Origin: Cladorhizidae sp. MBARI D1340-BT2
Taxonomy: Eukaryota; Porifera; Demospongiae; Poecilosclerida; Cladorhizidae
Assembly: GCA_028752905.1 (NCBI GenBank)
Contig: JAQNBH010000004.1
Location: forward strand, 4,337,739-4,401,738
DNA length: 64,000 nt
Reading direction: 5' to 3'
Made by a program: the position numbers and the translations under genes. This document shows positions 24,301-34,300 of the stretch, in pieces. Numbering within the stretch: the first letter of the stretch is position 1; each line of letters starts with the position of its first letter. The notes beneath the pieces were generated by a model that was given only the letters and a program-made list of their open reading frames with translations, was not told where the DNA came from and ran no database searches.

Positions 24301-26066
24301 AGATTCCTCCCTTGAGGGTGAAGCGTTGGTGGTATGAAGAGGACCTCGCCCTTGACAAGAATCCAATTACCCAACCTATTTCCGAGCAAGATCACGACAA
24401 GAATTATGGCCGCCACCATCACTCACAACATTCCAAGCGACCGACCAATTACACGACACCTTTCTCCGAGTTTGATTCCCGCTTTGGTCGTCATGCCGAC
24501 CCACTTTATTCCAAATATGAAACCACACCCAGAGTTTCTGGTGTTGATCTTACTGACTCGGATTACGTGTTTGTGGACCCGCACGTCTTAGCGACGCCCA
24601 TCCTCTCCGACATGGATGGGGACGGCATTTATGCTGAGCTGGTTGTGCCTGTCAGTTACTACTTTGAACCCCATCACTATGGCGATGCACGTCACATTTC
24701 CGACCTCAATGGACTTGTTGTTGAAGATCTCATCAACTATGTGGGAGGCGGTGTCGTTGTTATTGACCTCAGATCTGGAAAGGTCATAGGGCAAAGGTTA
24801 TTGGGAATTACAAGAGCAATAGATGGTCAGCCCGGCTACATGCTAGCCACACCTACTGTAGTACGGATCAATGAAGGGGATGCCCCTGTCATTATCATCG
24901 GATCTGCAATGGGTGAATTGCACATGCTCGATGGAATGTCTCTGCGAGATAAAGCGAAGTTTCCATTACACATGGACTCTTTGTCAGCTCAGGTTGCCGT
25001 GGGCGATCTTTTTGGTAGTGGCAAGTTGGATCTGGTGGTTGGTGATTACAGTGGCAATGTGTACTGTGTGGATGGTGGGGGGGTGAGGGTGTGGGAGAGG
25101 GAGTTGGGAAAGGAGCAGGTGGGATCTGCTGTGAGACTGGTGGACTTAATGGGAGATGGGAGTGTGGAAGTGGTTGTCGTGACGAAAAATGGGGGGGTGT
25201 GGGTGCTGAATGGACATACTGGCAAAGACGAGTCCTCCCATGTGTTCCCGCTGCACTTGGAAATTGGGGTGGAGTCTCCCGTGCTCGTTATGCACATGGT
25301 TAGGAGTGGTGTGGGGCTAGGGGAGGAAGGAGGGGGTGGTGGTACAGTGGTCCTTGTTCTTGGCACAGCCAATGGTTTCTATGTGATTGACACGCACGAT
25401 GGCTGCGTAAATCACATCCCAACTCCTTCCCATGTGATCCACGAGATGTTGTCAGGTGACGTTGACCCGTACAATCCGGGACTGGAGCTGGTCAGTGTGG
25501 GACTAGATGGAACGTTAGCCTGCTTCAAAACAACTGTCGCTGCTCAGTCCGTAGAGAAGGAGGCATGGTCGATGGAGGCTACTGGTCCTTCGTTCTTTAC
25601 TCACAAAGACTCTTCCTTCTACTTTGTCGTCAACACCTCGTGCGAGGTCGCTGGCAAGGGTTTTGACCTCGAGTTGACTATATACTCCAACTACTTCCAA
25701 AGTGAGGATTTTTTCAACATCTCTGTTAATATCGGTACGAAGCACTCCCTCCATAACGAGGTAACTAGGGTGAAGAGACGCAGGACGGAGTTGACCCTTC
25801 ACCTTGCCACTCCCCCCACGCCTCTCTCTGCGTTCCTATCCGTGCGTGTGTGCAGTCTGCACCAGCAGTGTCGGACTAAGTATGTCCACGTGCGCTTTAA
25901 CCTGCACTTCGAGGACCAACTCCGATGGTTCCTCTGCGTCCCCTTCCTCTCTCTGTGTGCGGTTGTCTTGTGGGTGCACAGGGGAGACTCGGGCTCCGTA
26001 TCCCTACCTACTTCTTCGACTTCGCTTTCAGGCAAGAGAACTTCTGGTACCACTAAGGACTGTTAG
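3325..26066 (+). CDS. DEX1-like FG-GAP repeat type I membrane protein
   Basis: There are four exons: 3325-3407, 3463-3682, 3873-3980 and 24303-26066 (TAG). Donors are GTAAGT, GTGAGG and GTAAGG; all acceptors end in AG. The phases join to one 724-residue frame. Residues 1-20 form a signal peptide (LRSIVLLFVC core). FG-GAP/VCBS-like calcium-loop repeats follow, for example DIDGDGFNDLLIP near residue 54, YDVNSDGVLEFLL at 102, DMDGDGIYAELVVP near 240, DLFGSGKLDLVVGDYSG near 372 and DLMGDGSVEVVVV near 418. A transmembrane helix lies at about 679-696, with a 28-residue tail. The order and the HASPLVYDVNSDG junction match the plant exine protein DEX1, which is a little longer. The family is a beta-propeller-like surface protein of poorly known role in animals. 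The third intron is 20.3 kb of minisatellites. The start could be codon 1, 4 or 5 (three in-frame ATGs). Confidence 0.85.
4695..5300. repeat. 40-base tandem repeat
   Basis: 'ccctagagttagccctagtc' recurs every 40 bases (4801, 4841, ...), with the rest of the unit reading cttacctgctcttgcttcttg. There are about 15 copies, a few with short deletions. It lies in intron 3 of the DEX1-like gene. Confidence 0.95.
5301..5983. repeat. Two small repeat clusters in intron sequence
   Basis: An approximately 80-base duplication shares 'aagaataagaagctctttct' near 5516 and 5601. From 5770 to 5975 there are four or five copies of a roughly 45-base unit around 'ttgttcagtagggaagctgtc'. No gene is seen. Confidence 0.6.
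5984..7190. repeat. 39-base tandem repeat, about 30 copies
   Basis: The unit contains 'tgctgccattgctcaagcc' followed by ttgtagtcaggttctcctgc; successive copies are 39 bases apart (for example 6301 and 6340). As 39 is a multiple of three, long frames appear on both strands. The minus-strand frame (TTRLEQWQQQENL per unit) is broken by TAG in every unit that reads ctaccat, so I do not call it coding. Confidence 0.95.
7200..7440 (-). other. Coding-like minus-strand island
   Basis: Between two arrays the minus strand reads a hydrophilic, non-repetitive frame with RDVEATKMRKSRLEWLRF and AKDSLLWLVRSLLRE, then a TAG at 7265, after which the same frame stays open for about 45 more codons. Amino-acid use looks protein-like, but I recognise no family and find no clear splice sites. 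It could be a remnant of a gene nested in the DEX1-like intron, or chance. Confidence 0.3.
7440..8180. repeat. 33-base tandem repeat, about 22 copies
   Basis: 'tgtagtttgttcaacctgtg' plus gagaggtttctgg forms a 33-base unit. Occasional insertions (gtacata, tgtgg) break the period. The length is a multiple of three, so 11-residue repeats appear in translation; frames change several times along the array. Confidence 0.95.
8181..8790. other. No gene seen
   Basis: Several overlapping short frames exist on the plus strand, none with recognisable domains or splice signals. This is unique intronic sequence between two arrays. Confidence 0.4.
8795..8945. repeat. TG-rich microsatellite
   Basis: Irregular 'gtgtgtggctgtatgtat' repeats with a 12-16 base period run through this stretch. 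Confidence 0.9.
9005..9217 (-). other. Coding-like minus-strand island
   Basis: A 70-codon frame reads MSSHGGLLTQEDKVCDVV at its start and ends LDIVPNFSG before TGA. It is hydrophilic and balanced in composition, unlike the arrays around it, but short. The family is unrecognised. It lies on the same strand as the islands at 7200, 10063 and 17548. Confidence 0.25.
9360..10105. repeat. 46-base tandem repeat with an internal hairpin
   Basis: Copies are spaced 46 bases (for example 9541 and 9587) and read 'cagcttggggctagtgagct' then agcctgcctcagagcattagtcacac. Each unit holds GCTAG-TGAG-CTAGC, a perfect small hairpin. There are about 16 copies. Confidence 0.95.
10063..10311 (-). other. Coding-like minus-strand island
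   Basis: The minus frame contains CEVCLVYVDLKEEARDL and ALWMALKEKSGAPEQLAERA. Its first part follows a possible acceptor (aaatgcag) and it ends near GACAGGGGTGATG. It looks like a real exon by composition, but the last third runs into the 46-base array. The family is unrecognised. Confidence 0.3.
10320..10918. other. No gene seen
   Basis: Unique intron sequence, with pyrimidine-rich stretches on the plus strand. Open frames are short and without domains. Confidence 0.4.
11060..14880. repeat. 30-base minisatellite, about 128 copies
   Basis: The unit is 'cacatccatgctcatcctcc' plus tcttcactgg or tcttcactga. A minority of copies are 24 or 27 bases long. Two versions of the unit (CTGG/CTGA) are intermixed along 3.8 kb. 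Two frames on each strand are nearly stop-free, producing 10-residue repeats (for example DEHGCASEEE on the minus strand). The frame is shifted at two places, near 13213 and 13735, by ccatccatgctc junctions, so I treat it as non-coding. Confidence 0.95.
15055..17455. repeat. 54-base tandem repeat, about 44 copies
   Basis: 'gatggtgtgtggactacagc' plus cactgctagcagcaactcctaggcctgctcagat forms a 54-base unit. A few copies lose 6-20 bases. The plus frame is open for 500 codons only because 54 is a multiple of three; the minus strand has stops in all frames. Confidence 0.95.
17548..17733 (-). other. Coding-like minus-strand island
   Basis: A 61-codon frame begins MCLGPHWALMDGATPEE and ends CQDESFKGCSCCNN, with no similarity I recognise. 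It is the fourth such island on the minus strand within the same intron. It has no clear splice sites. Confidence 0.2.
17740..18464. other. No gene seen
   Basis: Intron sequence with a short (tg)/(ta) microsatellite near 18128-18155 and a threefold 'ccccctgatgccatctac' near 18000. No frames of note. Confidence 0.4.
18465..19135. repeat. 46-base tandem repeat, about 14 copies
   Basis: 'ataagtggagggggctaact' plus tataggtataacacccaccctttttc; 'ttataggtat' recurs every 46 bases. This unit is unrelated in sequence to the other 46-base array at 9360. Confidence 0.95.
19136..19760. other. No gene seen
   Basis: AT-rich intron sequence without recognisable frames. It leads into the hammerhead-like repeat at 19764. 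Confidence 0.4.
19764..19806 (-). ncRNA. Hammerhead-like motif at edge of the 32-base array
   Basis: Read on the minus strand this gives CTGATGA, an extra A, the stem GACTAG-AGCAT-CTAGTC, then GAAAC and GTT. The strand before CTGATGA (TTATTC) can pair with GAGTGA after GTT, allowing two G-U pairs. This is the order of a hammerhead ribozyme with a very short stem III. The extra A after CTGATGA departs from the canonical core, so activity is doubtful. It is the only unit of the adjacent array that keeps the GAAAC half. Confidence 0.4.
19780..20165. repeat. 32-base satellite, hammerhead-related family, copy block 1
   Basis: 'gactagatgctctagcctcc' plus atcaggaataat, period 32, 12 copies. The reverse complement of this unit makes the blocks at 28716-29490 and 59155-59770. 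Each unit holds CTGATGA and the stem CTAG/CTAG of the hammerhead-like motif but lacks GAAAC. Confidence 0.9.
20166..21284. other. No gene seen
   Basis: Unique intron sequence. A (gt) run lies near 20205-20220 and a C-run near 21172-21184. Parts of 20405-20480 reappear inverted at 20945-21075 ('ctccgacc', 'ggtcatcagggtcgag', 'gcatct'), suggesting an old inverted duplication. No coding frames recognised. Confidence 0.4.
21285..22015. repeat. 40-base tandem repeat
   Basis: 'tggtggtgtgcagtgcacac' plus atgtcagtgtaggagcagag, period 40, with some 42-base copies carrying an extra 'ca'. The unit includes the palindrome GTGCAC. Confidence 0.95.
22060..22285. repeat. About 19-base tandem repeat
   Basis: 'cttgttgctgtgtcgtcac' with variants 'cttgtggctatgtcac'; roughly 11 copies. 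Confidence 0.9.
22286..22730. other. No gene seen
   Basis: Short unique stretch between two arrays within intron 3; nothing recognised. Confidence 0.35.
22733..22885. repeat. Short minisatellite around GTAGCTGGATGACCTAGGCT
   Basis: Five to six imperfect copies of 'gtagctggatgacctaggct', some with 'gtagtagactgc' between. Period varies. Confidence 0.85.
23255..24260. repeat. 68-base satellite family, main block
   Basis: 'acttcaacctgcctcaaccc' plus agtgtggtgttggtccagtg and tgtgtccccatagagctattgtcaacct repeat every 68 bases (for example 24006 and 24074). There are about 14 copies, some with internal losses. The block ends 42 bases before the acceptor of the last DEX1-like exon. Near 23496-23520 one copy contains five tandem CCCTAG hexamers. 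Confidence 0.95.
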
Positions 26067-26940
26067 CAACAATGTGGCAACAATGTTCTTGGTTTTGTTT
26101 CTTCAGTTCTCTGTATATGGTTGACATATTATTATTATTTTTTATGCTTTGTGAGTATTGCAGTCCAGGGGTTTCATGTGGGAATATTTATGGGGGGGGG
26201 ATTGAAATGTTTTCCACGCACACCTATTGTCGATAGCTGGAAAGTGTTATCCTGACTCCTCCTAGTTGGACGATGATTGTGAAGACGTCTTCGAACTACA
26301 CCAAGTGGTGTAAACTTGCTCGATAGCTCACCTGAAGGGCCTTGAACTGACGTGGAATTTAATGGAATTCTGGAACAAACTGTCGTATTGTAAAATTAAC
26401 TGACAGCTGAAACACAAATGTCGACACCAATGGCAAGTTGGGAGGGGAGATCCCAGGTCCTCTGCCCCTGCAATAAAGTTCTGTTAGTATGTCATCTGTG
26501 CATATAGATAGGACAGACCTGCTGCCATCTACACGTGTAACCAAGTCACTCTGATTGATATGGTGCTACTCTGTAACATTAGGTGTGCATGTATACATAT
26601 ACAGCAGCACAGTTCATCTGTGAGATTGCATGTAGGAGAATGCTGGCAAGGATATTCCACTGGGTAGTAGGCCAAGCATGTGTGTATGTATATATATATA
26701 TATGGCATGTGTGTATGTATATATGGGAGTCAAGCATGTGATTATGTATATATGTATATATGGGAGTCGAGCATGTGTGTATGTATGTGTGGCTCGACAT
26801 CGAAAAATGATATATTTTAATCTTGATATTGTTGAACCTGTTAAGGCCACCACCTAAACAGCACTATGTGACACTAAGTAACACTAATAACGTGGTCTAA
26901 AAATATGTTGACAAAACAATACTACCTAATAGTAAAAATA
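26067..26940. other. 3' flank of the DEX1-like gene; short AT/TG microsatellite
   Basis: No polyadenylation signal is certain. A run of four 'gcatgtgtgtatgtatatat' repeats spans about 26675-26790. No genes seen. Confidence 0.5.
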
Positions 26941-26989
26941 AGGAAGGTCGAGGGGACATCATCATTCATCAGCAACAGTTCCTTTCCCC

Positions 26990-28020
26990 TCTGACCACTT
27001 CCCTACCCAATACATAACACACTCGCCCATCACTGCATCACTTACTCCCTCCACACCTTTCCCCAACAGCAATGCCACCTTCCTATCCTACTCTTCCATA
27101 TTCGTCCAGCCCCTACAATTCTGCACACCTCCCACCAGTACCAGCCGATCCCTCTCAAATTATCCACACATCACCAAGAAATGCCCCACATCTTGCCCTT
27201 CTCCACTGTCACATGTTATGCATCTCTCATCCCTAATCATTCCACGTCTCTTCTTATCCTCTAAGAGCCCAGCTGACGCAGTCCCAGTCCAAATTGCAAC
27301 CTCACCCTTGCCTACCCTGCATGGGCCTCACATACCTCTCCACACCTCCATTCTTTGCCTATTTATACTTTGCGTTTTCTCCCTATCCCCCTTAATTAAG
27401 TGTTTTCAACAACTTTCACTATCTGCTCTCTTCCAACACCTCCAAAACAAAACCTTCCTCTCTTCCCTCCTCTCCTCCAGCTTCCTCCACCCCATATCTC
27501 CCTGTATCGCCACTCCTGCTACTGTATTACTTGCCCCCGATAATCTCCTACCCACTCTCATCTGTGCCGACTCAAACTTCTTTCAAGCAATATGTCCTCC
27601 TGTCCACCACACTTCGTCTGTATACTCCTTTAGGTCTCACTAGAAGCTCCCACACCATCCTTCCTCTCCACCATGTCACTTCCCACCTCACTCTTCTGCC
27701 TTCTTTGCCATCTTCTCTAACTGAACATTACCTCTTAGCTTCCTATCAAACCATACTCACAAGTACTTGAATTCTTCAATCAACCTCTTCCAATATCTCC
27801 TCGCCAATCCTCCAATTCACTCCTCTTCCCTACCATGACCTTGCTCTTCTTAAACTTCATCTTCCACCTTAATACATAAGCCTACCACATCCAACATAGC
27901 TTGCAGTTCCGCCGAGTCTGCCAAAAGAACATCGTCTGCATGCATAAGTGCACCACACCAACAGCCTTCCACTTCAACTCTAGCTCATAGATATTGAAAA
28001 GAAGTGGAGACAAAGGGCCA
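26990..28020 (-). pseudogene. Non-LTR retrotransposon remnant (RT to C-terminal zinc finger)
   Basis: On the minus strand from about 28020 the frames read PLSPLLFNIYELE, then a shifted HADDVLLADSAELQ (the catalytic xADD box), and further on RVGRRLSGASNTVAGVA with GDMGWRKLEE. Near 27200-27230 comes ERCITCDSGEGQDVGHFL, a CxxC..H..C finger of the kind found at the end of non-LTR ORF2 proteins. Several frameshifts and stops are present, so the copy is dead. The family is plainly a non-LTR element; the clade is not settled. Confidence 0.75.
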
Positions 28021-28204
28021 AGTCCACTCTCTATAGAGAAGCAAGGAAGAGGACATGAAGTGAAAAAACTATTAGGAAAGAGAAGAAGGAATCGAGGAAG
28101 AGAACTATAAGGAGATGAGAGAGCAGGTGGGATTAGTTGTAAGGTGTTTTGGAATGATTTGAGAGGAAGGAGTGAAAGATGAGGGAAGAATGGTGAGGAG
28201 GAAA

Positions 28205-28716
28205 ACGAGGTGTTGGAGGTGATAGCAAAACACTGGGAAGAGCTGGGCAGTAAAAAAGAGGATGCCAAGCAGACACAGAAGATGTAAGTGGGCATGAGTG
28301 AGGAATTAATTTGGGAAGAAGTAGTAGAGGTAATGGAGAGTTCATATCTGGCCTTCCTGGATATATATAAGTAAGGCATAATAATTATGACAAAGTGTGT
28401 GGAGGGAGGGACTGTAGCACAAGTTGAGGCAGTATGGAGCAGAGGAGAAACTTGCGAGGACATGTGTAGGATTGTATAGTGGGGTGGAGACAACAGTGGT
28501 ATTGAACGGAAGGAGGTCAAGGTGGTTCGCTGTGCAGAGTGGACTTAGACAGGGATATCCTTTGTCTCCACTTCTTTTCAATATCTATTTGATGGAAATG
28601 GCAGAAGAATTGAAGAGAGCTGAACTAGGAGTCAAAGTGGACGAGTCTTGGTGTGGGGAACTTATGTATCCAGATGATGTTGTTCTTCTGGCGGACTCAT
28701 TGTTCCTAATGAAGGC
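28205..28716 (+). pseudogene. Non-LTR RT fragment in opposite orientation
   Basis: The plus strand reads EVLEVIAKHWEELG, then GLPG/AFLD-like residues and, from 28424, RQYGAEEKLARTCVGLYSG, SGLRQGYPLSPLLFNIYLME and MYPDDVVLLADS. The order is RT motifs 3 to 5, with a P in place of the usual A in the xADD box. 'cctttgtctccacttctttt' occurs here at 28558 and in inverted form at about 27998-28017 in the neighbouring minus-strand piece, so both pieces derive from the same family. The fragment stops abruptly at 28716, where the 32-base satellite starts. Confidence 0.75.
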
Positions 28717-29490
28717 TAGAACATCTAGAATTATTCCTGATGAAGGCTAAATCGTTTAGTCATTATTCCTGATGAAGGCTAGAGCATCTAGTCATTATTC
28801 CTGATTATGGCTAGTCATTGTTTCTGATGAAGGCTAGAGCATATTGTCATTGTTGCCATCATTGTTGGTAGAACATTTAGCTGATGTAGGCTAGACCATC
28901 TAGTCATTATTTGTGAAGGCTATATAGAGCATCTAGTCATTATTTCGAATGAGTGCAGTCCTTATTCCTGATCAAGGGTATAGCATCTAGTCAATATTCC
29001 TGATGAAGCTAAAGCATCTAGTCAATATTCCTGATGTAGGCTTTAGCATCTCATTATTCCTGATGAAGGCAAGATCATTAAGTCATTGTTCCTAATGAAG
29101 GCTAGAACATCAAGTCATTATTCCATTTGTCATAAGGCTAGAGCATCTAGTCATTATTCCAGATGATGGCTAGAGCATCTAGTTATTATTCATGATGAAG
29201 GCTAGAGCATCTAGTCATTATCCAGATGATGGCTAGAGCATCTAGTCATTATTCATGATGAAGGCTAGAGCACCTAGTCATTATTCCTGATGGAGGCTAG
29301 AGCATCTCCTGATGAAGGATAGAGCACCTAGTCATTATTCCTGATAGAGGCTAGAGTATCTAGTCAATATTCCTGATGGAGGCTAGAGCATCTAGTCATT
29401 ATTCCTGATGAAGGCTCGAGTATCTAGTCATTATTCCTGATGGAGGCTAGAACATTTCCTGATGAAGGCTAGAGCACCTATATAGTCATC
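28716..29490. repeat. 32-base satellite, hammerhead-related family, copy block 2
   Basis: 'cctgatgaaggctagagcat' plus ctagtcattatt, about 24 copies, more diverged than block 1 and in the opposite orientation. Units carry many small deletions. No GAAAC half is found at either end. Confidence 0.9.
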
Positions 29491-29564
29491 ATAAGTTTGC
29501 ACTCAAAATGTGTACAAAATAGTGGGCCTGCAACTATCTGATCAAAATCGGAAGCCCATCTCTT

Positions 29565-29825
29565 GAGAATCGCAGAATATTTATGAAGTTATGTATGGTA
29601 TTCAAAATTATGAAAGGCCAGCTGCATGCTACTTCCTCAAGATGTATTCATTTTCAAACTGAACAGGCAGAATAATCCAGGACCAATACCACTGTCATAT
29701 GCTAAGACACAGGCATTCAAGTTTTCTTTTGTATCTGGCTCTGTCACCTTGTAGAGCAACTTACCTCAAGAAGCTCTAGAGACACATTCACTCATCACTT
29801 TCAAACACTATATTAGACCTTTGTT
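29565..29825 (+). pseudogene. C-terminal fragment of a second non-LTR RT type
   Basis: The frames read MKLCMVFKIMKGQLHAT, then FSFVSGSVTL and SNLPQEALETHSLITFKH. This is the usual end of CR1/RTE-like ORF2 proteins (a [W]NxLPxE..S..SFK pattern). It has stops and a lost W; remnant only. Confidence 0.55.
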
Positions 29826-31110
29826 CTTGTCACCATAACTCATAACCAGGGTACGTTAACATTAGCAGACTATGAATCATTTCAATGTGTTTTCATGAAT
29901 TTATATTTTAAAAAAAATTCAATGGATTCTTTCTTGATACCACTATCAGATTACCTCCTCCCTCATTGCAGTAACTTTCTGACTGATTGCAAAGCTGTTG
30001 CTTGTTCTTATCATTTGCTTCAAAGACAATCTGAAACACAGTGTCTTAAAAACATTAAAAGTTCATAATCCAGTGAATGATCAGCTCAGCAACTTGTTCC
30101 TGGAGAATCCAGTCAAAACGTGAAGTGTGTTAATTACCAAAATATAGTTGTAACTTGTTGCTTGCCATTAAGTTGCATGTAGCTAGCCACGACAGGCAAT
30201 GTTGTACCAGCTTGCAAAAGGATTAAGGTCCTAGATAAATGCCAGTAGTTTTCTGGATTTTCCTTGAGAACCAGAATGTTGTCCAATGTATATACGTGAG
30301 GCCCTATTACATGCAGAGTGTCTGAGGAATCAGGTGATCATTTCCCCCCTGTTGTGTGCTGTTAAGTTCATCATGCCTATAGTCATTTTAATTCTAATTC
30401 TGTCGTAGCATAAAACAGGATTCAGATTATAGACCTATTCACAGGCACATCCTACACAGACAAATCAATACACACACACTCACACACATATGACATTACA
30501 CGTATTTATATCTTATGCACTTAGACAAGTGATTGAGACTGGACATGTATTGCAGAGCAACCAGCCATAGTATATTTATGGGACATCCAAACTTTGATCA
30601 GGTCTCCTTGAATGCCTGTAGAGTATATAGGGTCTTCATGTACATCAATTCTGTAATGATGGCAACAGTGAATAAATATATATATGCAAAGCAACATCAT
30701 GGCTGATAAGACAAATGCAACACTCACAATGGCTACTAAAATTCACATTGGCAGCTTCTTATATGTCATGGTGAAGCTTTCGGCTGCTATTAAACTTCTA
30801 ACATTCCTTAAAATCACAAGCCAGAAGATATAAATATAGCTATAGCGAACAAGTCTAAAATTCATCCTAAATATCTGCCATACATTATAAATCACAACTC
30901 TTGACTAAAGATCAATTCAAAATAAATAGAGTAAAACAAACTTTAAACTTTCCAAGCACATCCATGACAAATATATTTCTCAAAAATATAGTTATGAAAT
31001 AATATATCTACAGTTGTGTAATAATAATGAAGATTCATATCAATTACAAAAATACCATAATAACTTATTATACAATATATAATTATACAATGAAAAATTA
31101 TGAATGGGAA
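29826..31110. other. No gene seen
   Basis: AT-rich unique sequence with a short (ca) run near 30470-30490. No frames with recognisable content. Confidence 0.4.
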
Positions 31111-31124
31111 AGTGTCAGATGCCC

Positions 31125-31310
31125 GTGCTGCCCAGTACAGATGTGCAGTTCCCCCGCTGGACCGCCACGGATAGTCGCTGGAGCAGGTACTCTGTCGATT
31201 TGGGCTCGCCCGACTCTGTTCTAATGCGGTATCCGAGCTCCTTAAAAAAGGCCAGTGACTTCGGGCCAATTGCCCCCAAGGTCTCAATGGCTATGGGCGA
31301 GAACAGTGAA
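31125..31310 (-). pseudogene. Remnant of an ORF2-type C-terminus
   Basis: The minus strand reads SPIAIETLGAIGPKSLAFF then EYLLQRLSVAVQRGN and stops. This pattern (PxAxETxGxxG ... RLSxAVQRGN) ends many invertebrate reverse transcriptase ORFs. The rest of the element is missing; the 31-base satellite starts a few bases upstream of it on this strand. Confidence 0.6.
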
Positions 31311-31314
31311 CAAT

Positions 31315-34300
31315 ATACATATAGCTGCTTAATAATATATCAGTGAGCAATAAAGTTATGTAATGATCAGTGAGCGTTATATCAGTCAACAATATAGTTG
31401 TGTATAATATATCAGTGAGCATTACAAATATGTGTAATAATATTCAGTGAGCAATAATCAGTGAACAATTCAAATATATCAGTGAACAATATAGTTGTGT
31501 AATAATGTATGAGTGAACAATATAGTTGTGTAATAATGTATGAGTGAACAATATAGTTGTGTAATAATGTATGAGTGAACAATATAGTTGTGTAATAATG
31601 TATGAGTGAACAATATAGTTGTGTAATAATGTATGAGTGAACAATATAGTTGTGTAATAATGTATGAGTGAACAATATAGTTGTGTAATAATGTATGAGT
31701 GAACAATATAGTTGTGTAATAATGTATGAGTGAACAATATAGTTGTGTAATAATGTATGAGTGAACAATATAGTTGTGTAATAATGTATGAGTGAACAAT
31801 ATAGTTGTGTAATAATGTATGAGTGAACAATAGTTGTATAATAATGTAAGAGTGAACAATATAGTTGTGTAATAATGTATGAGTGACAATATAGTTGTGT
31901 AATAATGTATGAGTGACAATATAGTTGTGTAATAATGTATGAGTGAACAATATAGTTGTGTAATAATGTATGAGTGAACAATATAGTTATGTAATAATGT
32001 ATGAGTGAACAATATAGTTGTGAACAATATAGTTGTGTAATAATGTATGAGTGAACAATATAGTTGTGTAATAATGTATGAGTGAGCAATATAGTTGTGA
32101 ACAATATAGTTGTGTAATAATGTATGAGTGAACAATATAGTTGTGTAATAATGTATGAGTGAACAATATAGTTGTGTAATAATGTATGAGTGAACAATAT
32201 AGTTGTGTAATAATGTATGAGTGAACAATATAGTTGTGTAATAATGTATGAGTGACAATATAGTTGTGTAATAATGTATGAGTGAACAATATAGTTGTGT
32301 AATAATGTATGAGTGACAATATAGTTGTGTAATAATGTATGAGTGAACAATATAGTTGTGTAATAATGTATGAGTGAACAATATAGTTGTGTAATAATGT
32401 ATGAGTGAACAATATAGTTATGTAATAATGTATGAGTGAACAATATAATAATGTATGAGTGAACAATATAGTTGTGTAATAATGTATGAGTGAACATATA
32501 GTTCTGTAATAATGTATGAGTGAGCAATATAGTTGTGTAATAATGTATGAGTGACAATATAGTTATGTATACGAGTGAACAATATAGTTGTGTAATAATG
32601 TATGAGTGAGCAATATAGTTGTGTAATAATGTATGAGTGAACAATATAGTTATGTAATAATGTATGAGTGAACAATATAGTTGTGTAATAATGTATGAGT
32701 GAACAATATAGTTGTGTAATAATGTACGAGTGAACAATATAGTTCTGTAATAATGTATGAGTGAACAATATAGTTGTGTAATAATGTATGAGTGAACAAT
32801 ATAGTTGTGTAATAATGTATGAGTGAACAATATAGTTGTGTAATAATGTACGAGTGAACAATATAGTTGTGTAATAATGTATGAGTGAACAATATAGTTG
32901 TGTAATAATGTATGAGTGAGCAATATAGTTGTGTAATAATGTATATATGAGTGAACAATATAGTTGTGTAATAATGTATGAGTGAACAATATAGTTGTGT
33001 AATAATGTATGAGTGAACAATATAGTTGTGTAATAATGTTTGAGTGAACAATATAGTTGTGTAATAATGTTTGAGTGAACAATATAGTTGTGTAATAATG
33101 TATGAGTGAACAATATAGTTGTGTAATAATGTATGAGTGAACAATATAGTTGTGTAATAATGTATGAGTGAACAATATAGTTGTGTAATAATGTATGAGT
33201 GAGCAATATAGTTGTGTAATAATGTACGAGTGAACAATATAGTTGTGTAATAATGTATGAGTGAACAATATAGTTGTGTAATAATGTATGAGTGAACAAT
33301 ATAGTTGTGTAATAATGTTTGAGTGAGCAATATAGTTGTGTAATAATGTATATATGAGTGAACAATATAGTTGTGTAATAATGTATGAGTGAACAATATA
33401 GTTGTGTAATAATGTATGAGTGAACAATATAGTTGTGTAATAATGTTTGAGTGAACAATATAGTTGTGTAATAATGTTTGAGTGAACAATATAGTTGTGT
33501 AATAATGTATGAGTGAACAATATAGTTGTGTAATAATGTATGAGTGAACAATATAGTTGTGTAATAATGTTTGAGTGAACAATATAGTTGTGTAATAATG
33601 TTTGAGTGAACAATATAGTTGTGTAATAATGTATGAGTGAACAATATAGTTGTGTAATAATGTATGAGTGAACAATATAGTTGTGTAATAATGTATGAGT
33701 GAACAATATAGTTGTGTAATAATGTATGAGTGAGCAATATAGTTGTGTAATAATGTATGAGTGAACAATATAGTTGTGTAATAATGTATGAGTGAACAAT
33801 ATAGTTGTGTAATAATGTATGAGTGAACAATATAGTTGTGTAATAATGTACGAGTGAACAATATAGTTCTGTAATAATGTATGAGTGAACAATATAGTTG
33901 TGTAATAATGTATGAGTGAACAATATAGTTGTGTAATAATGTATGAGTGAACAATATAGTTGTGTAATAATGTATGAGTGAACAATATAGTTGTGTAATA
34001 ATGTATGCGTGAACAATATAGTTGTGTAATAATGTATGAGTGAACAATATAGTTGTGTAATAATGTATGAGAGAATATAGTTGTGTAATAATGTATGTGT
34101 GAGTAATATAGTTGTGTAATAATGTATGAGTGAGCAATATAGTTGTATAATAATGTATGAGTGAACAATATAGTTATGTAATAATGTATGAGTGAACAAT
34201 ATAGTTGTGTAATAATGTATGAGTGAACAATATAGTTGTGTAATAATGTATGAGTGAACAATATAGTTGTGTAATAATGTATGAGTGAACAATATAGTTG

